From: Antedon mediterranea
Lineage: Eukaryota > Echinodermata > Crinoidea > Comatulida > Antedonidae
Length of the DNA: 64,000 bases
Direction: 5' to 3'
NCBI RefSeq assembly: GCF_964355755.1
Contig: NC_092674.1
Span: 23,772,001-23,836,000 of the forward strand
This document shows, piece after piece, positions 46,253 to 59,430 of the stretch (the stretch's first letter is position 1; every line of letters starts with the position of its first letter). The notes beneath the pieces were generated by a model, which did no database searches, was not told where the DNA came from, and worked only from the letters and a program-made list of their open reading frames with translations. The position numbers were made by a program, and so were the translations under genes.

Positions 46253-48219
46253 GCCGATCAAGTCTGGGGTAGGAAAATCGATCACACTATATTTATATAG
46301 AATATATTTTGACAAGAAATAGAAATTATAAAATTAAAAAAAAAAAGATTAAATCAAATATAACACTATTAGTAAAACGTGTCTATATATTTATATGTAT
46401 ATTATATATAAATATATATGTATATAATATACAATATTTTCTATGCTGTATAAGGTTATAATAATGTAATTCAAATTATGCAACAATTGATTTCCTCATC
46501 ATTTGTTTAAGTGTGAAAATCATCTTTTCACAGTCTTAAATACTAAACAGTATATTTGCCTGTTTTGATACATAACTAAGGAAAACATATCTTGTTTGTA
46601 TAGTTGCATCTCCGCAGCACTACTAGTACACTAATAAAATCTTTAATCGTTTTCAAAAGCTGGAAGTTCAATTTATTTTTTAAACTTTTTTCTTCTGCAG
46701 ATAAAGTACTGTATTATTTAAAAATATTGTACAATGTTGTTCAGGACTGTAAATTTTGTTTATAAACTCACATATTTTTTAAACAATGAAAATTTGTAAT
46801 TCAGATCATTTTGCATATCATTGTTTAAATTTAGCAACTTGGGGGTTACATTCAGGCCAAATGAAAGTTGACAACAATAACAATGACGTTAGTTTACAAA
46901 TCGGTTGAGAAGTTGTAATACAGATCGTTTTGCATATCATTGTTTAAAGTTAGCAACTTAGGGGTTACTTTCAGATCTTCAGCAACTTGGGGGTTACTTT
47001 CAGATTATTTACAGGAACATAAAATTGTCTTGCAGTTTTTAATTACGAAATAAACAGTACAGTAAATTCTCAATTACAGACACGATTTTGTGGTTTCAAG
47101 CGAGGATAAATGAGTGTAGAACCGTTCAAACTAATTTCGAATTTCATAGACCTACAGAATGTACGTATAAACGAAGTTTGGAAACTCGTTGTTTGCAAAC
47201 TGGTTTTCAGTAGTTTGTCGACTGGTCTATACACTAGCAGATAGACAACTTTGCTTGACAAACTTTGCTTAATTAAAAAAAATATACGGTCACGCTGAAT
47301 CTGAGCTCAGTGTGAACGTAGTTTAAGCATAATCCGAGGTGAGCACAGGGAACATTTTCGCCAGTGTAGCGTAGCAAAAAGCTATACAAAACAACCTTAT
47401 TGCTACACATTTTGAAAATTGTGTAGCAAAAAATACAATACAAAACTATGTTTTTGGACTTAAAAATCAGTTTGATTAGCAATATTGCTAAACAAAATTT
47501 TTAAATGAAAATTTTCCCTGGAGCAGAACTCTCCTCCGTGTCGTTAACTATGGTAGTATAACTCCTGGTTTGAACGCAAAACAGATTAAATCGCAGTATT
47601 TACTAATTTAATTCCGGTAAAGAAAAAAGACAATTAAACATAGCTCAATAATTATGTGTATGATAAACGCTATTTGCGTTTTGTTGATGTGAAATTTAAA
47701 CAAAATCATTCGTACTGTATACTCTATTGAATAACAATGGGTCTAGTAACACAGTTTAATATTAAAGCATCCGATCCGACTCTGTTCATTTGATACCATC
47801 ACTTCACGGTATAATTACATAACGTCCAAGGTCTGTTTATACTCAATGTTTTGTAACAGTTCTGTGCCCATCAAACATGTTAAGCTTGGTTCCCACTACA
47901 CTAGCAACGCAACCACCTACGAAACGTAGCAAAATGCCCTTCTAATAATGAGTTTTCCCCCGCCTGCGTGAAACCAAACCTGCGATGTTTGCATCACTGT
48001 TGCGTCGTCTGGTTCCGACTTGAGATTACGCAATACAACACTTTGCGTCAATACGAAGCTTCGTCGCGTTGCAAGTGGGCGGAACCATGCTTCAGGGCTA
48101 TAGCCAAATGGTCTTGAGTATTAGAGAAATCGGCTTCTCCTGTGTTAAAACAATAACTAATAATAATAGAATCTGAATCTGCCAAAAAATCCACTATTAC
48201 AAAACTGCTGTGCGTGATC
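46253..48219. other. convergent intergenic region
   Basis: Holds the 3' UTR of the large gene (candidate AATAAA at 46632) and the 3' side of the minus-strand M6 gene. A 120 bp direct repeat (TTTTGCATATCATTGTTTAA, GCAACTTGGGGGTTAC) occurs at 46793-46860 and 46913-46975 with a fragment at 46980. AT palindromes lie at 46380-46435. 47340-47430 resembles 190-260 (TTTCGCCA...TTGCTACA). 47882-48092 is a family P MITE. Confidence 0.5.
47882..48092. mobile_element. MITE family P, long subtype
   Basis: AAGCTTGGTTCCCACTACAC at the left, GGCGGAACCATGCTT at the right, and inner CGCCTGCGTGAAACCAAACC. The same long subtype occurs at 51909, 53619 and 55967. Confidence 0.75.
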
Positions 48220-51200
48220 TCAGAAATAAGGTGTTGTAGCTAGCCTTTCGGTTGATTTGTTCATCGTTAAATGGAACAGCTCCTGTTCCTCCATATTTCG
48301 TTTCCTTTCGTAGTCTTGTCGTTTCATCCCGTCCCTCAGATGTCCACCGTTTGCAGCTAAGCACATTAGAAAATTTATCTTTAAGATATAAAATTTCAAT
48401 AATAACAATATAAATTATGAAAGTTTTTTTTTTTGGTAATTTTTAATATTTATTACTGCAGTAAGTTTTCTTTTTCTTTTCTAGTTTCTTTAGTTTTTTT
48501 AATGTGAAGTTTGAGGCATTCACTGTAAGAAATAGGGACGACGCGTGAATATAGTTACTGCAGTAACTGAAGTAGAATGATTCTGACAACCGAAACCTAA
48601 TCTGATCTTGCTAATGTTTAAAATAAAAACAAACCAAAATCTTAAAAAATATTAATAGATCATCGGAAATTCTTTTCTCTTTAAATAAAATACTAATAAC
48701 ATCTCCACCTACCATTCCGAGTGTAGCCAATCCAGCAGATCCAAATGACACTACAAAAAGTACAAAGGATTTCTCGGCCTGAAATTAGAGAAAGATATTC
48801 ATTTTTCCCGCTGCTGCTCTAGCCCGCTACGTCCCATTAGGACTACTCAATCAGAAGCTAAAGCGAGCAGCAGTTATAGTTCTAAGGACGACAGTTTTGC
48901 GAAAATGGAAACTTCACTATAATTTATAGATTTCCAGCTGCTACTGTAGACCCAAAAAACGTCTGGGAAAAGAGTCTATTCGGACATGTCATGCTAAAAT
49001 TACAAATCCCAAAGCATTTCTGGTATTTATGACTTTTGAATGTAATTCACTGTTAGATATTCATTGAATTATTATCCAAACAGTCCATTAAAGTTTGTGT
49101 TTGTTATAGGATATTTCACACTTGAAATATCTAGGGTGATGAAGTGACCCCCAGACTTGACCTTAGTAATAAAATTAACTAAAGTGACAGAAATTGAGTA
49201 TTCACTTCTGTAACAAAAAAATAATATTTATTCACATATTTGTTGCTTTAAATTACATTTTTTCAGGTAAAATAACTATTAGGCCTATGTGACAATAAAA
49301 TGACACATTCAAAAACATTGGAAATAAAAAATATTTTTCAATAAGCAAGCATCGTTTTAAGAAATATTTCTTGTTTATTTATAGGCCTTATCCACGAAAT
49401 CTGAATCACACATGGATTTTCCATATTTGAACATGAAATGCCTATATTTATAATTTTCCTAAAATGTACATCATTACCAGGACAAATCATTGTTAATGGT
49501 TTTCCCAAATGGGGTTCTAGCCCTCATGCCGAGTTATCCATTGAAAATCAATTATCTATGTACCATACGGGGTGCCAATCGCGACATTAAAAAAAATAGT
49601 AACTAGTAGTAATTTAATTAGTAGAGCTGTAGCTTGGTGATTCAGCCTTTCAATCCCAAGGTCCAGGGTTCAATCTTGACCTATTACCAGGGTTTGTAAC
49701 TCACGACTCTTTCAACCCAACTCCTCATACCTCAACTGAGACTCAAATGATGCATTATTAAATAGCCTGTATTTGGTGATTTACTCGTTGTTGGATGCGT
49801 ATAGCCTAAAGAAAAATTGCCACTGTTGACTATTTAATCCCCAATCAGATACCTTTAACTACTGGAAAAGTATCCTTGTGCGTGGTGTCGGATCTTATAT
49901 AGGCCTAATTGTAAATGTATTTTCCAACCTAGTCGATTCCTGTGTCAAAGACAAGCTTTGTAACCATTTGAAAGTAATTGAATTCGAACTGGAAACCTTA
50001 TCATGGTTAATATAATAATAAGTTAAACAAATCGTATAGACTGCGCTAAATAACAGCATGGAGGTACCTCCATGATAACAGTAACTACCACGATAACTTA
50101 TTGATACTGCCCCTAGACAATTTCGCCTCTTAAGGCGCCCCGTAGTTACCTGTTGGCAATAGTTTAATAGATCATCGTCACAGATCGCACTTGATATTCC
50201 GCCGTTTCCAAGCCCTGTAGTTAAAACGAACAAACAAGTAATTTGCGTCAATGGTTCCCATGTCGCAAACTAAATTTATATTTGATTGGCACATATGGTT
50301 CAGTTTAGGGTAGACTGGTAGAAGAAAACAAGTCTAATTGTTCAGATACATAGTTTGGTGCATGCAATACAAGAAAAGTTGAAAACGTCCTTGTCGTCAT
50401 GATGTTTCTACTAGGCTTAGGCCTACACTTCCGTAAACTCAGATGGACGTTTATTAGTTTTGTTTGGCGTAATCATCAGTGACTATATGTAAAGATATAA
50501 AGGTACACCTACATCCTTTTTAAAAATAAAAAGCAGACAATATTTCCCTTGTTCTTTCTGCCATTTATAGCGTTCAGCCAATTTCATTTTGAATAGTAGG
50601 TGTGTAGTCTTCCATTTACGCGTATTTGGGATATACTCATCATAAATTGAGGATATGGTATGCTAAGGGAGATTAATGTAAATGTGAGGGAAAGTCTTAA
50701 GCTCTGTCTACACTATCAAACTAGTTTGAAAAAAAAGTTGGATGTGCCCAAATATGGTAGTGATATGCTCAAATATGGTAGTAATATGACAGTTCGATAG
50801 TGTCGACAAGGCTTTAAAGTATTTGACGGGCACAACTTCGGTCGTCTGTCCCTGTCCACAACTTCCGATATCTAGAGTGATAGAAATGTAGGCACTAATA
50901 ATGAATGCAATACTAACTAGACCTAATTAAGTTACCTACTTACCGTACCACGTCAAATTTATACAAGCATTTGGGTCGACTGCATCATTTTCGTCAATAA
51001 TTCCGTCACTATAACAATATCCCGTTGTCATTTTCATGAACATGGTGGGGATGACTAAAACGCACAATATGAACAACCACACAAGCAGCATAAAATAAGT
51101 AAAAATTGTAGCCTAGAAAAAAAATTGGAAGCTGTATATTTTTACCAACATCAGTTACATAATGTCACAATGCTGCTGTTTTTAACGTACGAACAGCGTT

Positions 51201-54200
51201 GTGCAATAGTGTGCCAAGTGAACATGTGCATTTCGAGAAGCATGCCTTTCGATATGGAAGGTATAGGTCTTAACCCATGACTCATTATAGATCTAATATT
51301 TTAGGTTCCAAATATCTATATCGTCTATTTAATCCATCCGCCTTATGGTTTTATGTTTTGTATATTTAATTTTCTCTAAAAGAACCTGAGAAATATGATC
51401 AGAATATTTCTCATGCACTGGTAGGCCTAAGCATACGGTTGCGTAAGTAAGTTGAATTGTAGAGGAATTATTTCCTCCTCTATGGTTGAATATGTTACAT
51501 TGCTTTTAATCGCTATCCGTATGCTTGGTTCCCACTAGAGACATAGGCGCAACGCAACGCAAGTGATTTAACCAATCATAACCAATGGATTATTCGAACT
51601 GTCGCTTGTGGTCAAATACACGTCAACACGTTTACGTCCTTGCGTTGAGTCCTAGTGGGAACCATGCTTACATTATTTGACCTGGTTCGTAGGCATATGT
51701 AAAGCGTGGTTCCCACTAGCGACGCAACGCAAGGACGTAACGCAACGCAAGTGAATTGACCAATCACAAGCGATGGCTTATTCGCTTGTGATTGCTAACT
51801 GTCTATAACTTCGCTTGTCATTGGTTAAACGCTTGCGTTGCGTTTAAGTCCTTGCGTTGCGTCGCTAGTGAGAACCACGCTTTACATAGGCCTACGAACC
51901 AATGATGTAACCGTGGTTCCCACTAGAACGCAACGCAACGTGACGCCGTGACGTATCGACGCAAAGGGCTGTATTGCGTAATCACAAGTGGGAACCGACG
52001 ACGCAATAGTGCAACAAAAATCTCAGGTTTGATTTCACGCAGGCGGGGGCAAACAAAATTATTGGAAGGGCATTTTGTTACGTTGCGTCGGTTGCGTTAC
52101 GTTGCGTCGCTAGTGGGAATCATACGGTGGCCTATAAGTGTCACGGCAACTTTCAAAAAATATCACGGCAATTTTTTCAAAAAAAGCCACGGCAATTTGA
52201 AAAAAGCCACGGCAATTTGAAAAAAGCCACGGCAAATTAAAAATAAAACATCACGGCAAATTAAAAATAAAACATCGCGGCAATTTAACAAAAATACCAG
52301 GGTAACTTAAAAATGAAACACCACGGCAAATTAGTATTGAAACACCACGGCAAATTAATAGTGAAACACCACGGCAAATTACAGAATGCCACGGCGGAAG
52401 TGAGTTACCACGGCGGAAGTGAAACCTTTGGAACCTTCGATTTTTTCTGAGGTAAGTAATTATTTGTGCTTTGATGTAAATATTATATTAATTTATTTAA
52501 CTGCAGCAGTTTACGTGTTTATTGCACTCTTCTTGAACTTTCTAGGCCGGGCTAGACCATAGGCCTTATTACAAGGTAGGCCTAGGCCCTATAACATTCT
52601 ACAATGTTTTAATATATTTACAGTAATCTGTTTTTTATATAACAAGTTGTTTTTACAGTAGACCTAGCTACTACTGTAGGCCTAAGGCCTAGGGCTAGTA
52701 GTAGGCATAGCTAGGCCTAGTGCAATAAACACGTAAATGCTGTAGTTAAATATAATAAATTAATATAATAATATTTACTTCAATGCACAAATAATTACTT
52801 ACCTCAGAAAAAATCGAAGATTCCAAAGGTTTCACTTCCGCCGTGGTAACTCACTTCCGCCGTGGCATTCTGTAATTTGCCGTGGTGTTTCATTACTAAT
52901 TTTCCGTGGTGTTTTAATACTAATTTGCCGTGGTGTTTCATTTTTAAGTTGCCGTGGTATTTTTGTTAAATTGCCGCGATGTTTATTTTTAATTTGCCGT
53001 GATGTTTTATTTTTAATTTGCCGTGGCTTTTTTCAAATTGCCGTGGCTTTTTTCAAATTGCCGTGGCTTTTTTTTAAAGTTGCCGTGATCTTTTTTGAAA
53101 GTTGCCGTGACACTTATAGGCCACCGTAGAATCACGCTTCACGCGAAGAATTGAACCACTGGAACGCGTACTTCAAGCATATTAATAACGTCACGGGGCA
53201 CATAGTTATGTTTTACTTACACTATTCATACAGCATTTTCCATTGAATGTAATTTCGTTTGTACTGTAAACTTGCTTCTTAGCTTGTCCAGTAGCGACAA
53301 ATCCAATGAAAAGCAAAAGTAACGAATAGACGGCGAAAACTGCTGCTATTCCGTATATTACGTACCGCAATGCCTCAAGACTAGTAAATAAAAACAAGTT
53401 GTTATAGTAGGTCATAAAGTATAAAGAATGTTAAAAAACTTCTCGGTTTCAGATGGTCTCATAATAATAATTTAAGTTTCCTTTATTTATACCCCTTATT
53501 TAAGTGTACACTGAATAACGGTTTTCCAAAGGAGGGGTTACATACATAATAGAAAGAGAACCAAAATATTCTTCATACGATATAGTTGACATTTTAACAA
53601 ACATGAAACCAGACTACTGTAAAGCGTGGTTCCTACTAGAACGCAACGCAGCGACGTATTGACGCAAAGTGCCGGCCGTATTGCGTAATCACAAGTGGGA
53701 ACCAACGACGCAACAGTGCTGCAAACATCGCAGGTTTGATTTCACGCAGGCGGGGGCAAACACAATTATTGGAAGGGCATTTGCTTATATTGCGTAGGTT
53801 GTGTTACGTTGCGTCGCTAGTGGAAGCTTGGTTCCCACTAGAACGTAACGCAAGGACGTAAACGCAACGCAAGCGTTTTAACCAATGACAAGCGAAGTTA
53901 TAGACAGTTAGCAATCACAAGCGAATAAGCCATCGCTTGTGATTGGTCAATTCATTTGTGTTGCGTTACGTCCTTGCGTTGCGTCGCTAGTGGGAACCAA
54001 GCTTAAGAACGGTTACGACGTAATGTATAAAGTACGATGTATACGTGATTCCCATTGTTCATTGCTGGTACCGGTGGATGGCTATGGCTGTTCAAGTAGG
54101 CCCTACGAATGAGTTGAGAAACTTGAGAATACTATGCTACTACTAAATATACTAGGCCTATGCTGTTCAGTATTCCCACGTACGACAAACTTGTGGGTTT

Positions 54201-57200
54201 AAGCTCTGTCTACACTATCAAACGTTATGTGACGAAACAAACGTGATGTGCCCATGGACATGATGATGTCATATCACTACCATATTTAAACATATCACAC
54301 TACCATATTTGGGCACATCACACTTTATTTGTCGAACTAGTTTGATAGTGCAGACGAAGCTTTATACAGGCTGATCTTATAATTATTCATTCATTCATTT
54401 CTCTGTATTTTGGACTTAATATCCATAAAATAAACACTACTACATAATTAGTATTGTTTAATTTTTAATTCATTTATTTGTAATTTTACTTTTCACGGAC
54501 CAGAGATTGAATTGAATAAACAAACGTTACTCAACAATCTGACAACAGTTTGAATTTGAATTTGAATCTGAAATTTCGATTCCGCTAGAAAATTGACAGA
54601 ACGCACTAGTGGGTTAATAAAGCTCAGGTACAGGCATGAATTTTAAATATAATATTTTGTTAATTGTACAATCCATAAATCAAATATATGTGTAACATAA
54701 ATCATGACGAAAAAATATGAATTTCCCTTAAAATGGCAAAATTTGCTTCTGGGCTGTTAAAAATCAAATATACATAGGCCCTACAGGGGTGAAAACATGT
54801 CTGTATTCGTTGAAATGGTGAAAATATTTCATTCGTTGAAATTGAAATATTGACTGCGTAACCTCTGATGTATAGATTTCCAAATCGAAAAAGTGGGCAA
54901 TTTAAAAAAAAATAGTTGATTACCGTCTATACCGTAGTATACTTAGGACACTGAATCTGACGGGAATAATTCGGCATGCGACTTGTTCTTGGGGGAACCA
55001 CTAACCCAAACAGTGAATTATAGTAAAAAGGGGGTGAGGGAGATAACTAAACGTTTAACGAACAATATAAATAGGCCTACACTACTGTACTGACAAGTAA
55101 CTAGAGATACCTGTACTTGTGTGCACAGTACATCCATTATTACCAGGTGTCGGCTGCATAATTTATGAGGCCACTCATCTAAACACGCTTTTTGATGAAA
55201 TCGTGTTAGCAATACGGGTTTCAAATCTCATAACAAGACTGGTGGTTGCTAAGCTCTTAGGCCAAAGGGTAATCTGTTTTGCTACGCTAATATACACAAA
55301 CACTGCTGTACAAAACATTTTAAAATGCAATTAGGAAAGCAGATGGACGAGTAGTTGGATAAGAACATACGGTATTACACATTTAATAGATAGAATTACT
55401 ATTGTAACTATCAATAGACAAAAACTTGAGAATAAACTTAACTAAACATTGTTTTTAGTACTGTACTGTAATTTATGAGAAATAATATATAGTTTTCATA
55501 CATTAATTTCTAATAAGTATCGATCTATAGTTTCCACAATGTTTCATAATTGAGAAAAGAAAAACATTTGCTGATGATAAATATTGAGATGCATGTAGAC
55601 GGTAGTTAACGTGAGATGAACGGCGTTTTTTTTGTAAGAAATATTGCTTGTTATATTTAGTACTGTATATGCAATAATTATAGTGGCGATAAGATGTATT
55701 TGAACACGGTTCGTGTTGGTGGTCATCCACAATCCGATAAATCACACTAAGCGGTTGATAAGAACGCTAAGTTAACCGCACTTCTGTTAAAAGGTTATCA
55801 ATAACACTCCTAACAACATATTTGAACTTTCATTATGATTATATTTAAAGATAAAACTCGACAAAATATTATGTTAATCATATTGCTTAAATTCTCCTGA
55901 TAACAATACATAATGGGCGCGCCTGTTCAATGCTCAGTTATATACCCGTAGTTGATTATAGATTGGTTCCCACTAGATACGCAATGTAGCGCAAACTACG
56001 CAATGTAAGAAAATGCCCTTCTTAAACGCAGATTTGATTTCACGCAGGCGGGGGCAAACATAATTAGGTTGCGTTACGTTGCGTCGCTACTGGGAAAAGA
56101 ACAATTATCCGCTAACGTTGGTGGGTACCAAGCGTGGTTCCCACTAGCGACGCAACACAAGGACGTAACGCAACGCAAGTGAATTGACCAATCACAAGCG
56201 ATGGCTTATTTGCTTGTGATTGCTAACTGTCTATAACTTCGCTTGTCATTGGTTAAAACGCTTGCGTTGCGTTTACGTCCCTGCGTTACGTTCTAGTGGG
56301 AACCAAGCTTCAAGTCACATACGTCCCAATGATTTCAAATCCTAGGAGTGTCCAATGACTCAAAGGTGATAAATGACATACAGGAATTGTTTACTCAGCT
56401 GATTAAAATCAATATGTTTAACACCACCACAATAATATTAATGAAAATAGATCATCGATCGATTGGTAATCAGAAACACAAACACTATATACTACGATTA
56501 TTGATTTGTGTAAACTGGTATAATAATACTCATAATTCCGCCCTTTGTTTATCCCATATTTCATCAAACTTTCAGCCTTTTCGATTAAAATGTAAAGTCC
56601 ATACGATATGTAGTATCCCTAATTATTATATCCAACTACCTGTATTATTACTATGATGTCATCATATTGATATAAACACGTAACTAAACAATGACGTTAT
56701 CACTGGTTATATATTAATTAACGTGTATTAGTACTGCCATTGTTATGTTTTTAGCGTTTGATAATGAATACAGCATCGTATGGTGTAATAATCATGACAA
56801 CTGAATTCGAGACTATGCTATTGGGTCCTTGAGATGGTGGTACATTATATGACGTATTAGGCCTACGACGTCATAAATTTCAGTCGATCGTATCATAACT
56901 TGTGGTGAATGTTTAATTGTCGGACCTAATTCCCAGATTTCTAAGATCATGATCGGGATGAGATGACGTAGTTTATTTCTTGCTTTCAGCATCTTCTTCT
57001 TCCCCACCTCCGTCAGTTAACTTCTGAGCAACATATATCCTTATATTAATTATCAGTACTGTATATAGATTTGCAATAGTTCATTGTACTAATGCAATAG
57101 TTGTTGTATTCGAATGACTGGAGCCCATGTAGGCCTAATTTAGATTTTTCTTTTCCCGACTAGAATTACACAGGCCTCTGTTTAAATAATGTGTTTCTGA

Positions 57201-57640
57201 ATGTGATCTGAATGTGAAAATACAAAAAAAATGGAAGCGAAAAATAATCCAAAAAATCTATCATATATAATCTTATAAAAAAGGAATAATATATTCTTAC
57301 TTACAATTTGTGCATATCGTCCTCTATAGATGTATTCTCAAACATATCTTGTGTTTCTGATATGCCAACGAGCGAAGCACCAGTAAAGATGCCAACGCCA
57401 GTGCACAGAAGAACGGTAGCGAATAGAGATCCATAAGGAATTCCTGTCCCACATTCGTCCCGATGAACTTTTAAACAACAAAATAAAATGTACAAAAATG
57501 AAATATTAGTTTAGGCGAATGTGGTATCTTATACTGTATACGCCAGAACTGCCAATTCTCTGTAACCTAAAACCTATAAACTATTCGAATGAGTGAAACG
57601 TTATATCGCCGTCGTTTCCACACTGACCATACTTACCCAT
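48220..57640 (-). CDS. M6: M6 / myelin proteolipid family tetraspan protein
   Basis: Seven exons join in frame: 57640-57637 (ATGG only), 57467-57305, 53380-53221, 51112-50944, 50214-50150, 48778-48713, 48378-48220; 786 nt, 261 residues, near the usual 240-280. Four membrane segments: about 12-37 (GIPYGSLFATVLLCTGVGIF), 57-86 (LRYVIYGIAAVFAVYSLLLL), 110-134 (IFTYFMLLVWLFILCVLVIP) and 191-220. The second extracellular loop holds four cysteines (GYC, NAC, AIC, NYC), as expected for the family's two disulfides, and an NLT sequon. The tail MEEQELFHLT...STERL resembles the M6 C-terminus. The 4-nt first coding exon and seven-exon plan match vertebrate PLP1. Family members sit in the plasma membrane of neurons and epithelia and shape membrane and junctions. 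Introns are packed with MITEs. Exons 1-2 are duplicated at 62628-62963. Confidence 0.93.
48807..48985. repeat. dispersed repeat, second copy of 1925-2100
   Basis: Shares the ordered blocks listed for 1925-2100, ending GACCCAAAAAACGTCTGGGA. M6 intron 5. Confidence 0.6.
49625..49835 (+). mobile_element. tRNA-like SINE, second family
   Basis: GTAGCTTGGTGATTCAGCCT and AAGGTCCAGGGTTCAATCTT are A/B-box-like blocks, related to 42028-42260. M6 intron 5. Confidence 0.5.
50697..50817. mobile_element. MITE family A, M6 intron 4
   Basis: TTAAGCTCTGTCTACACTAT at the left and GATAGTGTCGACAAGGCTTTAA at the right (20-base core GATAGTGTCGACAAGGCTTT). A short copy with one inner half lost. Confidence 0.75.
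51522..51669. mobile_element. MITE family P
   Basis: TGCTTGGTTCCCACTAGAGA to CTAGTGGGAACCATGCTTA, with the inner ACGCAACGCAAGTG / ACGTCCTTGCGTTG pair. M6 intron 3. Confidence 0.8.
51700..51884. mobile_element. MITE family P, complete reference copy
   Basis: TAAAGCGTGGTTCCCACTAG at the left and GTGAGAACCACGCTTTA at the right. Nearly the whole 185 bp can fold on itself, including CCAATCACAAGCG / CGCTTGTCATTGG. M6 intron 3. Confidence 0.88.
51909..53139. mobile_element. MITE family P (long subtype) split by a foldback element
   Basis: The left part, 51909-52112, runs from CCGTGGTTCCCACTAGAACG to GCGTCGCTAGTGGGAATCA. The expected terminal bases GAATCACGCTT follow only after the 1,016 bp foldback, at 53129-53139. 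GAATCA is present on both sides and is the insertion duplication. Confidence 0.85.
52113..53128. mobile_element. foldback element with iterated CACGGCAA motifs
   Basis: Ends are TACGGTGGCCTATAAGTGTC and its exact reverse complement. Arms of about 415 bp (52113-52530 and 52715-53128) mirror each other with few changes. Each arm holds about ten spaced copies of CACGGCAA-type blocks separated by A/T-rich spacers of 8-16 bases, then GGCGGAAGTG twice. The centre is about 185 bp. No open frame. GAATCA flanks it directly (52107-52112, 53129-53134). Confidence 0.9.
53619..54004. mobile_element. two adjoining MITE family P copies, M6 intron 2
   Basis: A long-subtype copy (53619-53825, AAAGCGTGGTTCCTACTAGA to GCGTCGCTAGTGGAAGCTT) runs directly into a short-subtype copy (53824-54004, AAGCTTGGTTCCCACTAGAA to CTAGTGGGAACCAAGCTT). 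One seems to have inserted at or recombined with the end of the other. Confidence 0.8.
54199..54364. mobile_element. MITE family A, complete, M6 intron 2
   Basis: TTAAGCTCTGTCTACACTAT to TTTGATAGTGCAGACGAAGC. Full-length copy usable as family reference. Confidence 0.85.
54420..55960. other. M6 intron 2, mixed remnants
   Basis: 54465-54530 is a LINE-type tail (ACTTTTCACGGACCAGAGAT). 54610-54760 is the dispersed repeat shared with 42640-42760. The rest, including open frames near 55018-55334 and 55503-55745, shows no domain. Confidence 0.4.
55967..56311. mobile_element. two MITE family P copies, M6 intron 2
   Basis: A long-subtype copy 55967-56098 (shortened) and a short-subtype copy 56131-56310, the latter AGCGTGGTTCCCACTAGCGA to CTAGTGGGAACCAAGCTT. 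Confidence 0.8.
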
Positions 57641-58060
57641 TTTAACTCCCTGTTTTCGGCTTTCAGTTTAATAACAATGATGTTACTTATTCCGTATCTT
57701 TCAAAAACACGACATTGAAAACTTGCTGATATAGACACAGTTTGTTTATCTTTCAAGTAAAGTACTGTATTTAAACGAACTCATGCAATGCCTATTTAAT
57801 TTAAGAACATGCCTTGTTAACAGGTCTTAATGCTGTGAAATCAGGAAGGCTACTGGATGGTGGTGATAGTTTAGTTCAGATGTATCACAAAGTTAGCTTG
57901 TACTTTTAATGGGGGCGCCCTCTAATTTTAAGTTAAGTTTAACCATTGGCAGGTAGGAGTAAATGTTCAGTTTTTAGTCTACAGCTCAGTCGGTTGGTTG
58001 GCCGGTCAGTCGGTCGGTCGGTCGGTAAACACTAACTGAAATTTGAGCGCACGACTACAG
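57641..58060 (-). promoter_or_regulatory. M6 5' UTR / promoter side with GGTC repeats
   Basis: Upstream of the M6 ATG. A run of GTCGGTCGGTCGGTCGGTAA at 58006-58025 and neighbouring GGTTGGCCGGTCAG form a tetranucleotide tract, retained in copy 2 near 63310-63350. No TATA box was fixed. The minus-strand M6 promoter must be in or above this stretch. Confidence 0.4.
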
Positions 58061-58195
58061 CCATGTTTATATAGAACGGTATGTTTAATAAATATTTCGA
58101 CAAAATTTTTCAAATCCGTACACGGCATTGTTGATTATGTGGCACAGCTATATATATATATATAAATCAATGATGTTGCGTAGCACTGTGTAAAT

Positions 58196-59430
<1,235 letters not shown>

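Noticed and set aside
52130-53110. Regularly spaced short repeats resembling a CRISPR array
   Set aside because: The blocks are 8-10 bases with variable A/T spacers, mirrored on both arms of a foldback transposon, in a eukaryotic genome.
55018-55334. Opposed 68- and 71-codon frames in M6 intron 2
   Set aside because: They overlap on opposite strands with no domain, signal or splice evidence.
56813-57007. Minus-strand 64-codon frame repeated at 62141-62344
   Set aside because: It looks conserved between the two places only because the region is duplicated. It lies downstream of M6 exon 2 in intron 2 and has no domain.
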